From: Amorphophallus konjac
Taxonomy: Eukaryota; Streptophyta; Magnoliopsida; Alismatales; Araceae
Assembly: GCA_022559845.1 (NCBI GenBank)
Contig: CM040126.1
Location: 46,618,458-46,682,457 of the forward strand
Reading direction: 5' to 3'
DNA: 64,000 nucleotides
Below, piece by piece: positions 1 to 10,169 of this stretch (its first letter is position 1; each line of letters starts with the position of its first letter). Position numbers and translations under genes: made by a program. A model generated the notes under the pieces. It was given only the letters and a program-made list of their open reading frames with translations, made no database searches and had not been told where the DNA came from.

Positions 1-1494
1 TCTAATGGGCACATATTAGTCTTAGTGTCTCCACACACGGGACTATAAGATCAATGACCACCTCCATCATATGAGCAAACACAACATGCATTGGTCTATC
101 CGAATATTTGATGTCCTTCTCAAGTATTTTACGATTAGGAATATTCTAAACTTAGGTTTAAAAAAGGTTGATCTTATTATTACAATCTCTTTATGAATCA
201 ATCTTCGTCGCATAAGTTTACAAACTTCATTATAAATTACACAATTGCATGGAATGAATATAGTGGATATAATTGTTACATATAAATTCCAAAAATACTG
301 TATAGAAAATGTTCCATCATATGTCATATGATTGGCTTGCACGATACACTACAACTAACAATGGTGACTTTTGTAATGATTAGTATTAGGGCGAGAGATC
401 CTAGAGTCTCTCTCTTCCCCAATCTTAGAATTCGTCTATATACTCTAACAAATCTAGAGCAAAGTACATATAAATTTATAATAGATAAATAGGTTTTTCT
501 AAAAATACCCTCTTTACAAGTTTAATTAATTGTCTTTCTTATTTCATATTATTTTAATAATATTTTTATACCACTATAGTGCCAAAAATCCTGTTGAAGT
601 AAACTTCTGTTAAAGATTCACATAATGTTTTAAATTCATCTATATAATTAAATTTTTGGACAAAAATACTTTGTAAAAATTAATTTTATGAACGTATTAT
701 GTCAAAGAGAGAGAAATAAGAGATAAATATATAGATATATGAAGAGAGAGAAAGAATCTATAAGAGATTAGAGATATTTTAATTTTTTTAATTTATTTAA
801 AGACTATCTATGGTTAAATAAGAGATTTTAATGGCAGACGATGACGAGGACAATTTGCAAGTACCGCGACGAAGTAAAGTTATTAAAAATAATTAAAAAA
901 TAAAAGGAGTAATTCTATAAATAAACTTGTAAGGAGGTATTTTTACATAAATCTCATAAATATATCATGTTAAAGTATCGTAAGATTAATGTATTGAAAG
1001 GTCTTGGGACGAGTTTATGACTGGGAGAGTGTATTTATCAAATAAAATTCCTCTAAGATAAGTTTTTTTTTGTTCTACTAAGTGAGGGTAGTGGCCAGGA
1101 ACGACTAGAGAAGGGGGGTAAGTGGTTAAGGGATCAAGATCGAACCTGATGGAGCGCACCGATTGTTAGCCTTCATGACACCCGGAGGCACCGCACGTGT
1201 CCCATGGCACAGATGGGGTAAGCCCCCAAAGCAATCAAAAACCGCACTCTTCCTACTGAAGCGGGGTTTTGACCACACACCCTCCATGTCGGCCCAGAAG
1301 AGTGCGACCACTGCGCTGAACACTCGGGCACCCCTGAGATTGGTTGACAAAGAGTTCACAGAACTCCGAAGATCACAAAATTTTAGCCAAAGTAGGTTGC
1401 ATAGATTGCGACGATACGGGGAGATCTATAGAGTGTGGTCAGAGTAGATGGGTGGGACACAGATGAACATTCGCTAGGACAGAGTAGGAAGTGT

Positions 1495-1526
1495 AATGTT
1501 CCACCTTCTCACTGGGGTGGAACATT
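1495..1526. repeat. perfect 11-bp inverted repeat
   Basis: AATGTTCCACC at 1495-1505 is repeated inverted as GGTGGAACATT at 1516-1526, with a 10-nt loop. No gene lies immediately beside it, so a role is not assigned. It could be the end of a small decayed element. Confidence 0.7.
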
Positions 1527-1570
1527 CTAGCCCATTCTTTAGGAAAAAATTTATATTTTTGTTTGTTACA

Positions 1571-1627
1571 TGGCTTAGTGGTCCGAGGCTGATGAGATAC
1601 GGGGAGGAGAATCGGGATTCGAAGTTG
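1571..1627 (+). other. Pol III A-box/B-box-like pair, possible SINE remnant
   Basis: TGGCTTAGTGG at 1571-1581 fits the A-box of tRNA-type Pol III promoters. GGATTCGAAGTT, about 33 nt downstream, is a weak B-box match. Spacing is near that of tRNA-derived SINE heads, but the sequence cannot fold as a tRNA and I see no clear SINE tail. Chance similarity is quite possible. Confidence 0.2.
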
Positions 1628-2249
1628 ATGCTCCATAATTTTTTATAATCCGAGGACCGGTGATCTCACTAATTAACAGCCTAACATTTGTGAATAATAT
1701 AAGGGCGAGTGATCCCACTCCGCACGTTGAAAAGTAGAATCTAATCCACAATCTCCTCGCCGTGGAAGAGGGGGTAAACTCCCAAAACACCCGATTCTAC
1801 CACATTCCAACCGAAATGAAACAAGATTGACAACCACCCATGGTCATGGTTAGCCTAACAACTTGCCAAGGAATGACACCGGTGCACCCCCCCCCTTCCC
1901 CCTCTAATGTTAACAGTGCGCATCTTCGGCACCATTAGATATCCTTTTTTTTTTTTCTAGTAACTTGCTTGACATGACATCTTTGAAATAGAGAATTAGC
2001 ACGCCCTCTTATTAGTTAGACATGATGCCCCTGAGTCTCGAATATCTTGTTTCTTAATTTTCTTCATCTACCTTCAAATTAAACTCGAAGGATGGAGGCC
2101 ATTCTACATTAGAATCCTCCTTATCGGTTCAGACCCTACTAGAATAATTGTGTTTAGCGCAGTTGTAAAATAAAATGGGCTCATACGCTGTTATCGGCCC
2201 ACAATTAAAGCCAGTCCACTACCTGTTGCACCGAGGTATAGCCAATTAA

Positions 2250-2290
2250 CCCCCCCCCCCCACCGCGCAAAAAAAAAATTTTTTTTTTTT
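2250..2290. repeat. homopolymer cluster C12 / A10 / T12
   Basis: A run of 12 C is followed by a 7-nt GC-rich spacer, 10 A and 12 T. The A and T runs form a perfect palindrome. No flanking duplication was seen. Confidence 0.8.
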
Positions 2291-2925
2291 GAGGTCAGTC
2301 AAATGCCTTAAATGTTCGTATGGTATGATGAGCGATCAGATGACTGAAAGAAAAAATAAACAAATAAAGGCCGGAGACCCTAAAAAGACCAAAAGTGATC
2401 GGCCCATTATTTTAGATGACTAGAGATGTCCCATCATTTTTTTTTAATTATTTTCTCAACCGTTCAATTGTTAATCATACAATACAAACATGTAAGTCAG
2501 ATTGAGGGCAACTTGCAAAAAAAAAAAAAAAATCTTAAAATTCTGGCAGCACAGCAATTCGTTACACCGCCGGGGGACTCCACTCCTGAACCTTGGCCGG
2601 GCAGAGAGATCAGGTCGGAAAGCCCAATGGGCTGCACAAACGGACTCCATAGCCGATCGACTCGCATATATAGGCCGCGGCTCTTGCGAGTGGGCTTTAA
2701 CGGATGTCTTTGCTCTTTCCCACCTTAAACGAAGAGTCAGTAGACATGCCAATCGACATCCTCCAGAACGTGTGACGCTTTTGGTGGTTACGTCTATAAT
2801 CTCTCTCAAAGGGTAACGCTCGTTGCACTGCACCCGGTGTAGGTAGATAGATGGTCCAAGCACCTCCTGGGATTGATTGGCCCGGTGAGACATGACACGA
2901 TGATAACAATGTCACTGTGCCTTCA

Positions 2926-3407
2926 CGACAGGTGCACTAAATAAGTGCATTAAACAACGTGAAATTCCCTCACTTTCGGTGGGAAAAATCCGACGGGAAA
3001 TATTTTGCACGTTTATAAAATCTCAAAATATTTCATTTATATAACAAGTCATTTCATATTTATAATAAAATATTTTATTATTATAATTAAATATAATATT
3101 TAATTTTTATACCAAAGTATTTAATTTATATAAAATTATTATATTTTTATAACAAAATTTATTTTATATCTGTAATAAAATATTTTATTTCTATAGTCAA
3201 ATATACTATTTTATTTTATAATAAAATATTTAAATTCTATAACAAAATAGTTCATTCTTCTTGTAATAAATTATTTCACGTCTATAATAAACTATTTCAT
3301 TACTATAAAAGATTTCATTTCGGAGTTTTCCCACGGAGGGTGAGAGATTTTTCACGTCGAAGGTGAGGATGCGTCTTGTTTAATGCACCTATTTAATGTG
3401 TTTGTCG
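2926..3407. mobile_element. MITE-like element with long terminal inverted repeats
   Basis: The left end, starting CGACAGGTGCAC, matches the reverse complement of the right end, CGACAAACACAT, over about 32 bp with 6 mismatches. The pairing continues inward for tens of bases (GTGAAA, CTCACC and GTGGGAAAA blocks on both arms), with about 20 extra bases in the right arm. The interior is extremely AT-rich and made of loose repeats of an ATAATAAAATATTT-like unit. There is no coding capacity. Length (482 bp), long arms and AT-rich core fit a non-autonomous DNA transposon (MITE), superfamily unresolved. Element F begins two bases after its right end, so any target duplication on that side is ambiguous. 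Confidence 0.6.
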
Positions 3408-3408
3408 C

Positions 3409-4033
3409 TGTGGACGTGTAAAATTTCACGTCCGTATGTCCCGACCAGTCCAACATCAACAACAATTTCAACTGAAGAAGCTGCGGAGAAGATGGGCCAT
3501 CCGAACTCTCCGAACAAACACGCACTACCGTGAAGCCGTCTCCGGAGTCACGACAGCGAAGAGAAACCAACTCCAGGGAAGCTCACAATCCATGGGCCCC
3601 CGAAGAAAATCAAATAAACCACGGCTCGTGCTCGCAATGGGCTTGAACGTGTCTCAACGGCGTGTTTTTCAATCCTCAACGGCACGCCCTAGTGCCTTTT
3701 CTTCAACGGCACGTCTTAGTGCATTTTCTTCAGCGGCACACCCCTGGCCGTCGCTCAGCGGCACACCCAGCTGGCCCCCATCCTCAGCGGCACACCCAGC
3801 TGGCCCCCATCCTCAGCGGCACACCCAGCTCGTGCCCTCAGCGACACACCCTGGCCGGCACACCCCCGAGGGCCTCGCCCGGCACACCCCCCTGCATGCC
3901 CTCAGCGGCACGCTCCTTGAACCCTTGGCCGGCACGCCCCTGCAACGCTCCAGCGGCACGCCCCCACCGGCACACCCGCCATGAAGCTTCACCGGCACAC
4001 TCATCCAGTGCCCCCAGCGGTACACCCCCGGGA
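3409..4033 (+). repeat. F 5' LTR, left part
   Basis: The LTR begins TGTGGACGTG. Directly inside the end is a palindrome, GGACGTG (3412-3418) against CACGTCC (3427-3433), with an 8-nt AT loop. The last 360 bp are a GGCACACCC-motif array, into which element A inserted at 4034. No second F LTR is available for comparison, so the boundary rests on the terminal inversion and the position of the primer site. Confidence 0.65.
3676..4030 (+). repeat. GGCAC(A/G)CCC-motif array, block 1 (F LTR)
   Basis: Around fifteen copies of a core close to CGGCACACCC or CGGCACGCCC are separated by C-rich spacers of roughly 10-25 nt. Three neighbouring units (3750-3830) are near-identical 33-bp repeats; the rest vary. 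Related blocks lie at 35332-35560, 36390-36710 and 37190-37560 in the other part of the same LTR. Confidence 0.8.
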
Positions 4034-4367
4034 TGTAATATCCCGAACTTTTCGGATCCTTTTGGGTCTCGGATCTGCTTTCTCGGAGCGTCCGGATCCA
4101 TTCTGTCTGAAATTTCGTTTCGGACATCTTTCATGTTCGGATCGGCGCGATCCGGAGTCGTTTCGGAGGCCCGGAGTGCGTCCGCGGCTTTTCCGCACGT
4201 GTTTTCTGATTTCCAGTGCGGGTTTCGACAAATCCTTCGGAACCTCGTTGTGGGTGAACCAGGTTGTTCACCTAGACGAGAGTGGTGCCGTTGCGACCGG
4301 TGCGTTCCAAGGATCGTGGAAATGTGATTTTTAATTTTTTGGTATTTTCTGAAATTTTTGGATTTTC

Positions 4368-4375
4368 TATAAATA
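4368..4375 (+). promoter_or_regulatory. TATA box of A 5' LTR
   Basis: TATAAATA followed by a C-run and a long CT-rich tract. The same box is at 33030-33037 in the other LTR, which supports it as the element's promoter and marks the U3/R region. Confidence 0.65.
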
Positions 4376-4934
4376 CCCCCCCTCTTTTCTCTCTCCCCCA
4401 CCTTTTCTTCTTCTTCTTCCTCTTTCTTCTTCCTCCCCCACCGTGAGCGCCCCTTCCTCTCTCTCTTCGGCCAACGGCGACCGCGGCGAGCTCCCCTCCG
4501 ACTGCAGACGGCGGTGGGCGACGGTGCGACGACGTAGGCGGAGGCGAGACGATCCCGGGGGCGTGCGGCATTCGTGGGAGGCGTGGAGGAACGAGGGTTC
4601 TAAAAGCATCTTCCTTGATTTCAGCAACGATTCAGTAGAGCTTTCGCTCCATTGAGGTAGGGGGACGAATCCCTATGCACATCCCATCATTTCTCACGAT
4701 TTGTAGGCCGAATGGGAGCCAAGAGGGGCGTTTTTGAGCGGGTTAGGGCAAAATCATGTTTTGGGGAGAGTTCGCCTGATCTATGGATTCTAACCGCGAT
4801 TCGGTGTTTTGATGGCCTAGAATCATGCTAGGGGTCCCCAGGAGGCTTCCCCCTTGATTTCCCCCTCTCCCAAGGAGGTATGGGGGCGTGGTTGCTTTTT
4901 TTGGTGCGTGTTCGCTGTTTCACCGTCGGAGCGT

Positions 4935-5529
4935 TGTGGCGGTCGTTCTAGTGACCGCCACAGGGTGTAACGCGCCCAAGAAGGTGCATTACACTTCGTT
5001 GGCTTTTGGGCATGGCGTTTGTGGGCCTGACGGTCCCACGATAGACCACCGCAGTGTTGTGACGCCCTGGTGTTAGACCGTTACAGTGATTCCGACCGTT
5101 GATTTATGACCGTTGGGGGTCATAGACACCTGACGCACCCAGGGTGGGGCGTCAGGGTAGTGTGACGCCCCTGGGTAGGAGCGTTAGAGTTAACGCATCC
5201 ACCCCCCTCCCTAACACCCTTGGGTAGGTGCGTTAGAGAGCGTGACGCACCGAGCGGCATGCATCACGGCCTGTGTTATTCTGTGACCGAACACACCAAC
5301 GTGGTCCGTTAGGTTCCGTAACGCCCCTAGAGGAGCACGTTACGTTCAGTTTTCACTCGTGCCCTGACGCACCTGTTTAGGTCCGTCAGGTGCTATGACG
5401 CACCAGTGTAGGCGTGTTATAGTTCGTTTCACACCGAGTGTCTGACGCGCCTGAGTTGGTCTGTCAGGTTGCCGTGGCGCACCAGGGTTGGTCCGCCACA
5501 GCCTGTGACGCACCAGAGTTGGTCCGTCA
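4935..5529 (+). repeat. array of about 15 short hairpins in A 5' LTR
   Basis: Consecutive units of about 24-30 nt, each an inverted repeat, many with an inner ACC...GGT pair. Examples: TGTGGCGGTC/GACCGCCACA (4935-4962), CCTGACGC/GCGTCAGG (5129-5156), CGTAACG/CGTTACG (5317-5344), CCTGACG/CGTCAGG (5363-5390), GTGGCG/CGCCAC (5474-5499), TGACG/CGTCA (5506-5529). Stems differ between units yet remain complementary. The array lies some 0.5-1.1 kb after the TATA box, so it should be transcribed. It is present at 33596-34178 in the 3' LTR. Function unknown. Confidence 0.75.
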
Positions 5530-6684
5530 TGCTCTGGACTACACCGGTGGTTCGCAGTCCTGTTTCTTCTCCGACCGTGGTCACCGTGCGACGGTGTTGG
5601 TACGTGGGACGGCCCCCGTACTTCGTCAGGTTCGGACGTTATTTTCCGTTGACTTGAGAGTCTACTCCGTAGTGACCCTCCACTAGTTGTAGCCTGCTTA
5701 CACATTTAGTGATCCCACCAGGGAGTGGTGGAGAGGCTACCCAGAGGACGGTTTTACACTGGTTTCCGTCGGGCCCCGCGTCTAGCAGCCAGAGTCCAGC
5801 TGAGGGGAAAACCGATCAGAGGGCTAGACCAGGGACGGACGGTCTGTGTGTGCACACGTGGTTGGGGGCAGTTGGACCCACGCTGACGGGCGTGACCCCA
5901 GGTAGTCACTTGTTTCGTGGTTACTTGTACGGTGTCCTTGCCTCCGCCGGGGGCTATCGTGCCAGGCTATCGTGCCAGGCGGACACCTGCGGTGCTGTGT
6001 AAGACGTCAGGGGATGCTACCGACTGTGCTTCTAGTGGGAGGTACTCCTGTCGAGTCGGGAGTGACAGACTGTCAGTCAGTCTTTGTGACTTCGACCTTC
6101 GGGTTTTTGGTCGTGTTGACCGATGAGTTCTGGTTGTCTCGCCGTGGCGCATGTGTCAGTTTTCGTGCCGTGAGACCGGTGTTTGTAGTTGCAGGACTTT
6201 TCACTTCCGAGTTACTCGCTTACTGCTAGTGTAGTGGTTCTCTGTTTTGCGAGGTAGGGTTCGAATGATCCATATTGAGTCTTATTCTGAGACTCATTCC
6301 CTACGTGTTTTCACCGTGTTTTAGGGGAGGCGCGGCTTCTAGGGAGCGCGTCTGAGGTTCAGCGTGGTTCAGCTGCCCAGCGTTAGTGCCAGAGGTCAGG
6401 GCCGGGGTATGTCCCGTGTAGCTGTATTTTTCTTTCTTGTCTCTGTACTAGTTGTGGACTATTGTTGTTTATTTTGTTATATCTTGTGGACCATGTACCA
6501 TGTAAAATGTTAATTTGTTTCCTACTTAATCATATAAACTGTTTAATTTCTGTAATTATTTGTGATACTTGTGTAGTCTCCACACCATCATTCTAACCCT
6601 TCCAAGTCTTCGGACTCGTGGGTGGCGGTACGACTCTCGGGTTATCGGACCTTCCCGGTAATCGGATTCTCGGGTCGTTACAGC

Positions 6685-6696
6685 TGGTATCAGAGC
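6685..6696 (+). other. primer-binding site of A (tRNA-iMet)
   Basis: TGGTATCAGAGC begins two bases after the 5' LTR and is complementary to the 3' end of plant initiator tRNA-Met, the usual primer of chromoviruses. Confidence 0.9.
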
Positions 6697-6845
6697 GCGG
6701 TTATGGGACTATGCGGGAATCATAAGTAATTGTAGTGGTCCACTAGTCCACAACGATGATGTACAGTTGACGCTGGCATTGGACATCATGTGTTTTCCTG
6801 ACCTTGCCATTTTCGTGTTTTCTGTCTTTTGTTTCAGGAGTGAGT

Positions 6846-7637
6846 ATGGCGCGGAGGCGGAGCACTCGCTCTCAGCAGGGGCAGTCGGCTGAGGTTCAGG
6901 AGATCCAGCAGGAGGCTCAGGAGGAGCAGAGTAGAGTGCCACCAGCGGCCACCGAGGCAGCGGATGCTGTGAGGGTTCCGGGGGCCGAGGACTTCTTTCG
7001 TGGCATGTACCAGCTTATGTCACAGCAGTTCGGCGGAGAGGCTGGGGAAGGCTCGTCGATCAAGGGTGGGCCAGGCCGAGCAGTGAGGGATTTCATGCAG
7101 TTTCATCCACCTTACTATGGCGGTCAGCCAGACCCTGATTTGGCTCGGAGTTGGCTCGACGAGATGGAGCGGGTGTTCAGTTCCATGCGGTGTACTGCAG
7201 AGGACAATGTGATGTTGGCCTACAACCAGTTGCAGGGCACGGCTCGTGCGTTGTGGTCTTCCGAGTGGAAGACGTCTTTTCAGTATCGTCCCCTTGAGCA
7301 GATTGCATGGAGTGACTTCGTCAGCGCTTTCGTGCGTGCTTACTGCCCAGAGTATATTGCTACGCAGAGGATGCGTAAGTTTTTGGAGCTGGTCCAGGAT
7401 GACATGTCCGTGTTGCAGTACAGGGCCTGATTTGTCGAGCTGGGTCGTTATGCACCTCATATCATGGAGCTTGAGAGGGTGAAGACCGCGCAGTTCGTGC
7501 AGGGCTTGAGGCAGGAGATGAGGCACCATTTGATTGCGAATGCTTCCACTGATTTGGAGACAGCTTCTCATGTAACGACATCCTTGGAGATGGATATGCA
7601 GAGGACTCGAGGACCGATTAGCCAGGGGCAGTCCTTG
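6846..7637 (+). pseudogene. gag: A gag, 5' part (split by element B)
   Basis: Starts at ATG 6846 (product begins MARRRSTRSQQGQ) and runs through a Q/E-rich N-terminus into a capsid-type retrotransposon gag domain (about 7090-7560, with DEMERVFSSM and YCPEYIATQRMRKFLEL). The gag forms the virus-like particle in the cytoplasm. A TGA at 7428, most simply a CGA-to-TGA change, interrupts the domain. The frame is otherwise open to 7637, where B is inserted after CCTTG. The zinc-knuckle half lies at 28743-29291 in the same frame. Confidence 0.85.
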
Positions 7638-7660
7638 TGATGGGGGCATCAAAGGCTAAT

Positions 7661-7720
7661 GGATTGTATTAGTGTGTATTGGCTTGTATTAGTGTATATG
7701 GGCTTGTATTAGTGTGTTTG
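7661..7720 (+). repeat. three tandem 20-bp units in B LTR
   Basis: Units of the form GGCTTGTATTAGTGTRTAT repeat at 7661, 7681 and 7701. The triplet recurs at 14954-15013 in the 3' LTR, so it predates insertion. Confidence 0.8.
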
Positions 7721-8181
7721 TTTGGGTTTTTTTCATTTGGACTCCTTTGTAAGGCTTTTAACAAGCCATTGGGCCACATTCCATGTAGAATACATCAATG
7801 GGTTGCATTTAGAAGAGCCTATTAAGGGGTTGTGTCGTATTGGGTCATTAGGCTTCATAATGGGTCATTAAAGCACTTAAGGCCCAAGTGGGCTTTTCGC
7901 TCTCATGGGCCATCTAGGTGGGAGAGTCCATAGGCTAAGCATGGTTGAATGGGCTTGATTGGATGGCCTTGGACCAGCTTGGTCCAAGAGAAGCCCATGA
8001 AGGGGGCGCCCCCTTCTTTGTCTTATTAGGCAAGGTAGGTGAAGTTTGAATAGAATTTGTATAAGTTTGATTAGAATTTGTTTAATGTGTTTTGACCACA
8101 TGGGAGAAATATTTTCTTCTATCCCCTTAGTGCCCCTTTCAAATCTAGATCTGAGGTCATTTTGAGTCTTTTTACATTTTG

Positions 8182-8188
8182 TATAAAT
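8182..8188 (+). promoter_or_regulatory. TATA box of B 5' LTR
   Basis: TATAAAT in a T-rich stretch, conserved at 27114-27120 in the 3' LTR. Confidence 0.55.
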
Positions 8189-9840
8189 GCTTGTATTTCC
8201 ACATTTTGTTAGAATTAATGAGAAGAAAAAATTGTTGTATACATTGGAGCTTGGTGCACCCCCTCCTCTCTCCCTCCGGTTCCTCCCTCCTCCTTCAAGA
8301 TTTCAGGGTGTAAATCCCTTCTATCTCAGCCCCTCTACATCTAGATTCTATCTCTGGTGCCGCCGCCACCGTTCGTGCCGCCATCGAGCCGCCGCGAAGC
8401 CGCTTCCGAAGTGCTGTCCAGATTCTATTTTGCTGGACAGAGGTTCACTCCGAGAATTTTAGATACCAACTCCGACATCATTTGGAGCTGCGATTTTCAA
8501 GGTTGGTTCCTCTCTTGATTCCCAACCTCCAGTAAAATTATCCCGTTATTTCACTATCTTTTTATATTTTCCCATTTTTGTGTCTTTCTGTCTTCCTGAT
8601 CTGTGTAGCAGAAGCTTAGTTCTTCTCCCTTTCGACCCCCTTCTTGATTTTTGTTTGAATCCCTAAATTTATTGGAGGATCTATCCACCATCCCCATCCA
8701 CCAAAAAGTTTTGTCGAATTTCAAAAGCCCTCTACCTATTTTTAGAAATTGTGTCGTTTCCCTAACTTCAATTCTGTTTCTGCTATCCAGATCCGACCCC
8801 AAGTCAGTATAAACTCCCCAACAAATCGAAACTTCCACCAAATCTTGCATAAAATATATCTCCGTTTTCCGCTCTTCGGCCTCTACAACTTTCATGAAGG
8901 GCTCAAAGGCTGAATCTAAGGTCTACACATCAAGGTCAACGCCAACTCTCAGGAAAACTTAAATCTGCCCTGAGTTTTCAGATCCTGTGAGTCAGCAGCT
9001 TGGAAATTCGGTCAAGGCCAGATCTGAGATAGCCAATTTTTTCTCTCTGACCATAGATCGAAGTATTTTGAGTTAGCTTTCCATCGGTACCTCTTGTGCA
9101 TCGATCCGACGTCGGGAGTGACCGCAACAGCAGATTTTGTCAGGACGCGCGGGTCTGAAACAGCTGTTCAGATCCGTGGGCAGCAACTCCGACGAGTGAA
9201 GAACGGAGCCGCCCGACCTCCGGCCGACGAATCAGCGCGCCGCCTTCCCAGGGAGCGCCCCTCCGGGCGTCCCCACCACTGTGGTGCCACCCCGGTCTCA
9301 CACGGCCCCATTGACCAGCACGTGGGTCCCACGGTCGTGAGTACGCTTGTCACCGAAGCTCCACAAGAAGCTGCCCGTCAACCCGAACCCGCTACTCCCG
9401 GGTCCCATTGTGTCGCCCTTTACCTCCCTGCGTGGAGTGGACATTCATATTCATTGCTGTAATATCTGTGTAATAATTGTTCCGGGAGTATCAGTTTGGC
9501 CGGGGTCGTCTTCCCCACGTCGAGAGCGTGGAGGTATCGTGTTCGCTCCTTACTCGGCATTTTGCTTAGTTCGTATATGCTTTATATGCCGCTGCTAGAG
9601 AGCATGATAGGGTAACTTAGATCGCTATTTATTGTTATTCACTGCTACGAGCGAGAGAGAGATACCGTCCCGTGACCCGATCCGGGCACGAATTTGTGAG
9701 TTGACCACCCTAGCTCATTGCCGGTTTCTCAACCGTGCACGTCCGTACGTTTCCCTCGTTAGGGACGATCGCGAGTTTGCATAGAGTCCAAGGATCACAT
9801 TTCCATTGGTCTCGAGTCCGTGGTCCCTCCCGCATCAATT

Positions 9841-9852
9841 TGGTATCAGAGC
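9841..9852 (+). other. primer-binding site of B (tRNA-iMet)
   Basis: TGGTATCAGAGC begins three bases after the LTR end. Confidence 0.9.
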
Positions 9853-10169
9853 GCCAGTTGAGTCTAGGGTAGTATTTGGTCAAAACAAAAAAAAAGTGTC
9901 ATTTACGTCTAGTCATCGTCTAAGTCGGTCTAGGTTGCATTTCATCCCAATAACCCGGTGTATCAAAAGGTGTTGTCCGAACGTTAGGCTACGCCTATCG
10001 GGAAGGCCGCACACTTGCGCGAGCGATCTTCGGATCGATTAACTCCGCCACGTACCGAGTCTTGGTTTAAGTCTAGGGTCCTTGGTGTGCATGCATTCCA
10101 ACCTTGCATAGTCGGTCTAGTGTCTTGTCCAAGTGTCGACATGTCCATCCACTAGTGTCCCCGTGTCCC
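9853..10169 (+). other. B leader, conserved with H; UUCG hairpin
   Basis: This untranslated leader is closely similar to 56764-57059 of element H, including long shared blocks such as CGAACGTTAGGCTACG. A hairpin at 10024-10037 pairs CGATC with GATCG around a TTCG loop (a UUCG tetraloop in RNA). Conservation outside the LTR and before the start codon is what a packaging or dimerisation signal would show; that role is inferred. Confidence 0.6.

Larger units (their letters stand above)
1..2925. other. unassigned host DNA, no gene recognised
   Basis: Bases 1-1080 are AT-rich with A/T runs and no open frame beyond about 90 codons. Bases 1080-1450 and 2540-2900 have higher GC and short overlapping open frames on both strands (the longest is 140 codons, minus strand, 2471-2893), but no motif I recognise. 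A TATA-like string at 2665-2672 has no supportable gene behind it. The simplest reading is intergenic DNA or TE remnants too decayed to name. Confidence 0.6.
4034..6682 (+). repeat. A 5' LTR
   Basis: 2649 bp, TG...CA, matching 32714-35331 throughout. It holds a TATA box (4368-4375), a CT-rich stretch after it (4380-4440) and the hairpin array at 4935-5529. Open frames in it are not conserved between the two LTRs and are not taken as genes. Confidence 0.9.
7638..9837 (+). repeat. B 5' LTR
   Basis: 2200 bp, TGATGGGGG...CCCGCATCA. It matches 14932-15222 joined to 26860-28737, at about 4% difference where sampled. It holds a 20-bp tandem triplet at 7661-7720 and a TATA box at 8182-8188. Its right half (from about 8240) resembles the right half of the H LTR and, inverted, the D LTR. 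Confidence 0.9.

Noticed and set aside
1126..1790. Short frames on both strands in the left flank as host exons
   Set aside because: No splice-supported structure, no recognised motif and low complexity of the products.
3676..4030. CRISPR-like appearance of the F motif array (repeats with unique spacers)
   Set aside because: The core is only about 10 bp and varies, spacers vary in length, the context is a plant LTR and there are no cas genes.
6685..6696. tRNA-Met-like strings at 6685, 9841, 46124 and 56752 as tRNA genes
   Set aside because: Only the 12-nt complement of the tRNA 3' end is present; position after an LTR shows they are primer-binding sites.
9094..9462. Open frame of about 120 codons in the right half of the B LTR, with look-alikes at 28029-28397 and 60223-60570
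   Set aside because: It lies across R/U5 of the LTR, and similarity follows nucleotide similarity of the LTRs. There is no start context or domain, and the H version shifts frame.
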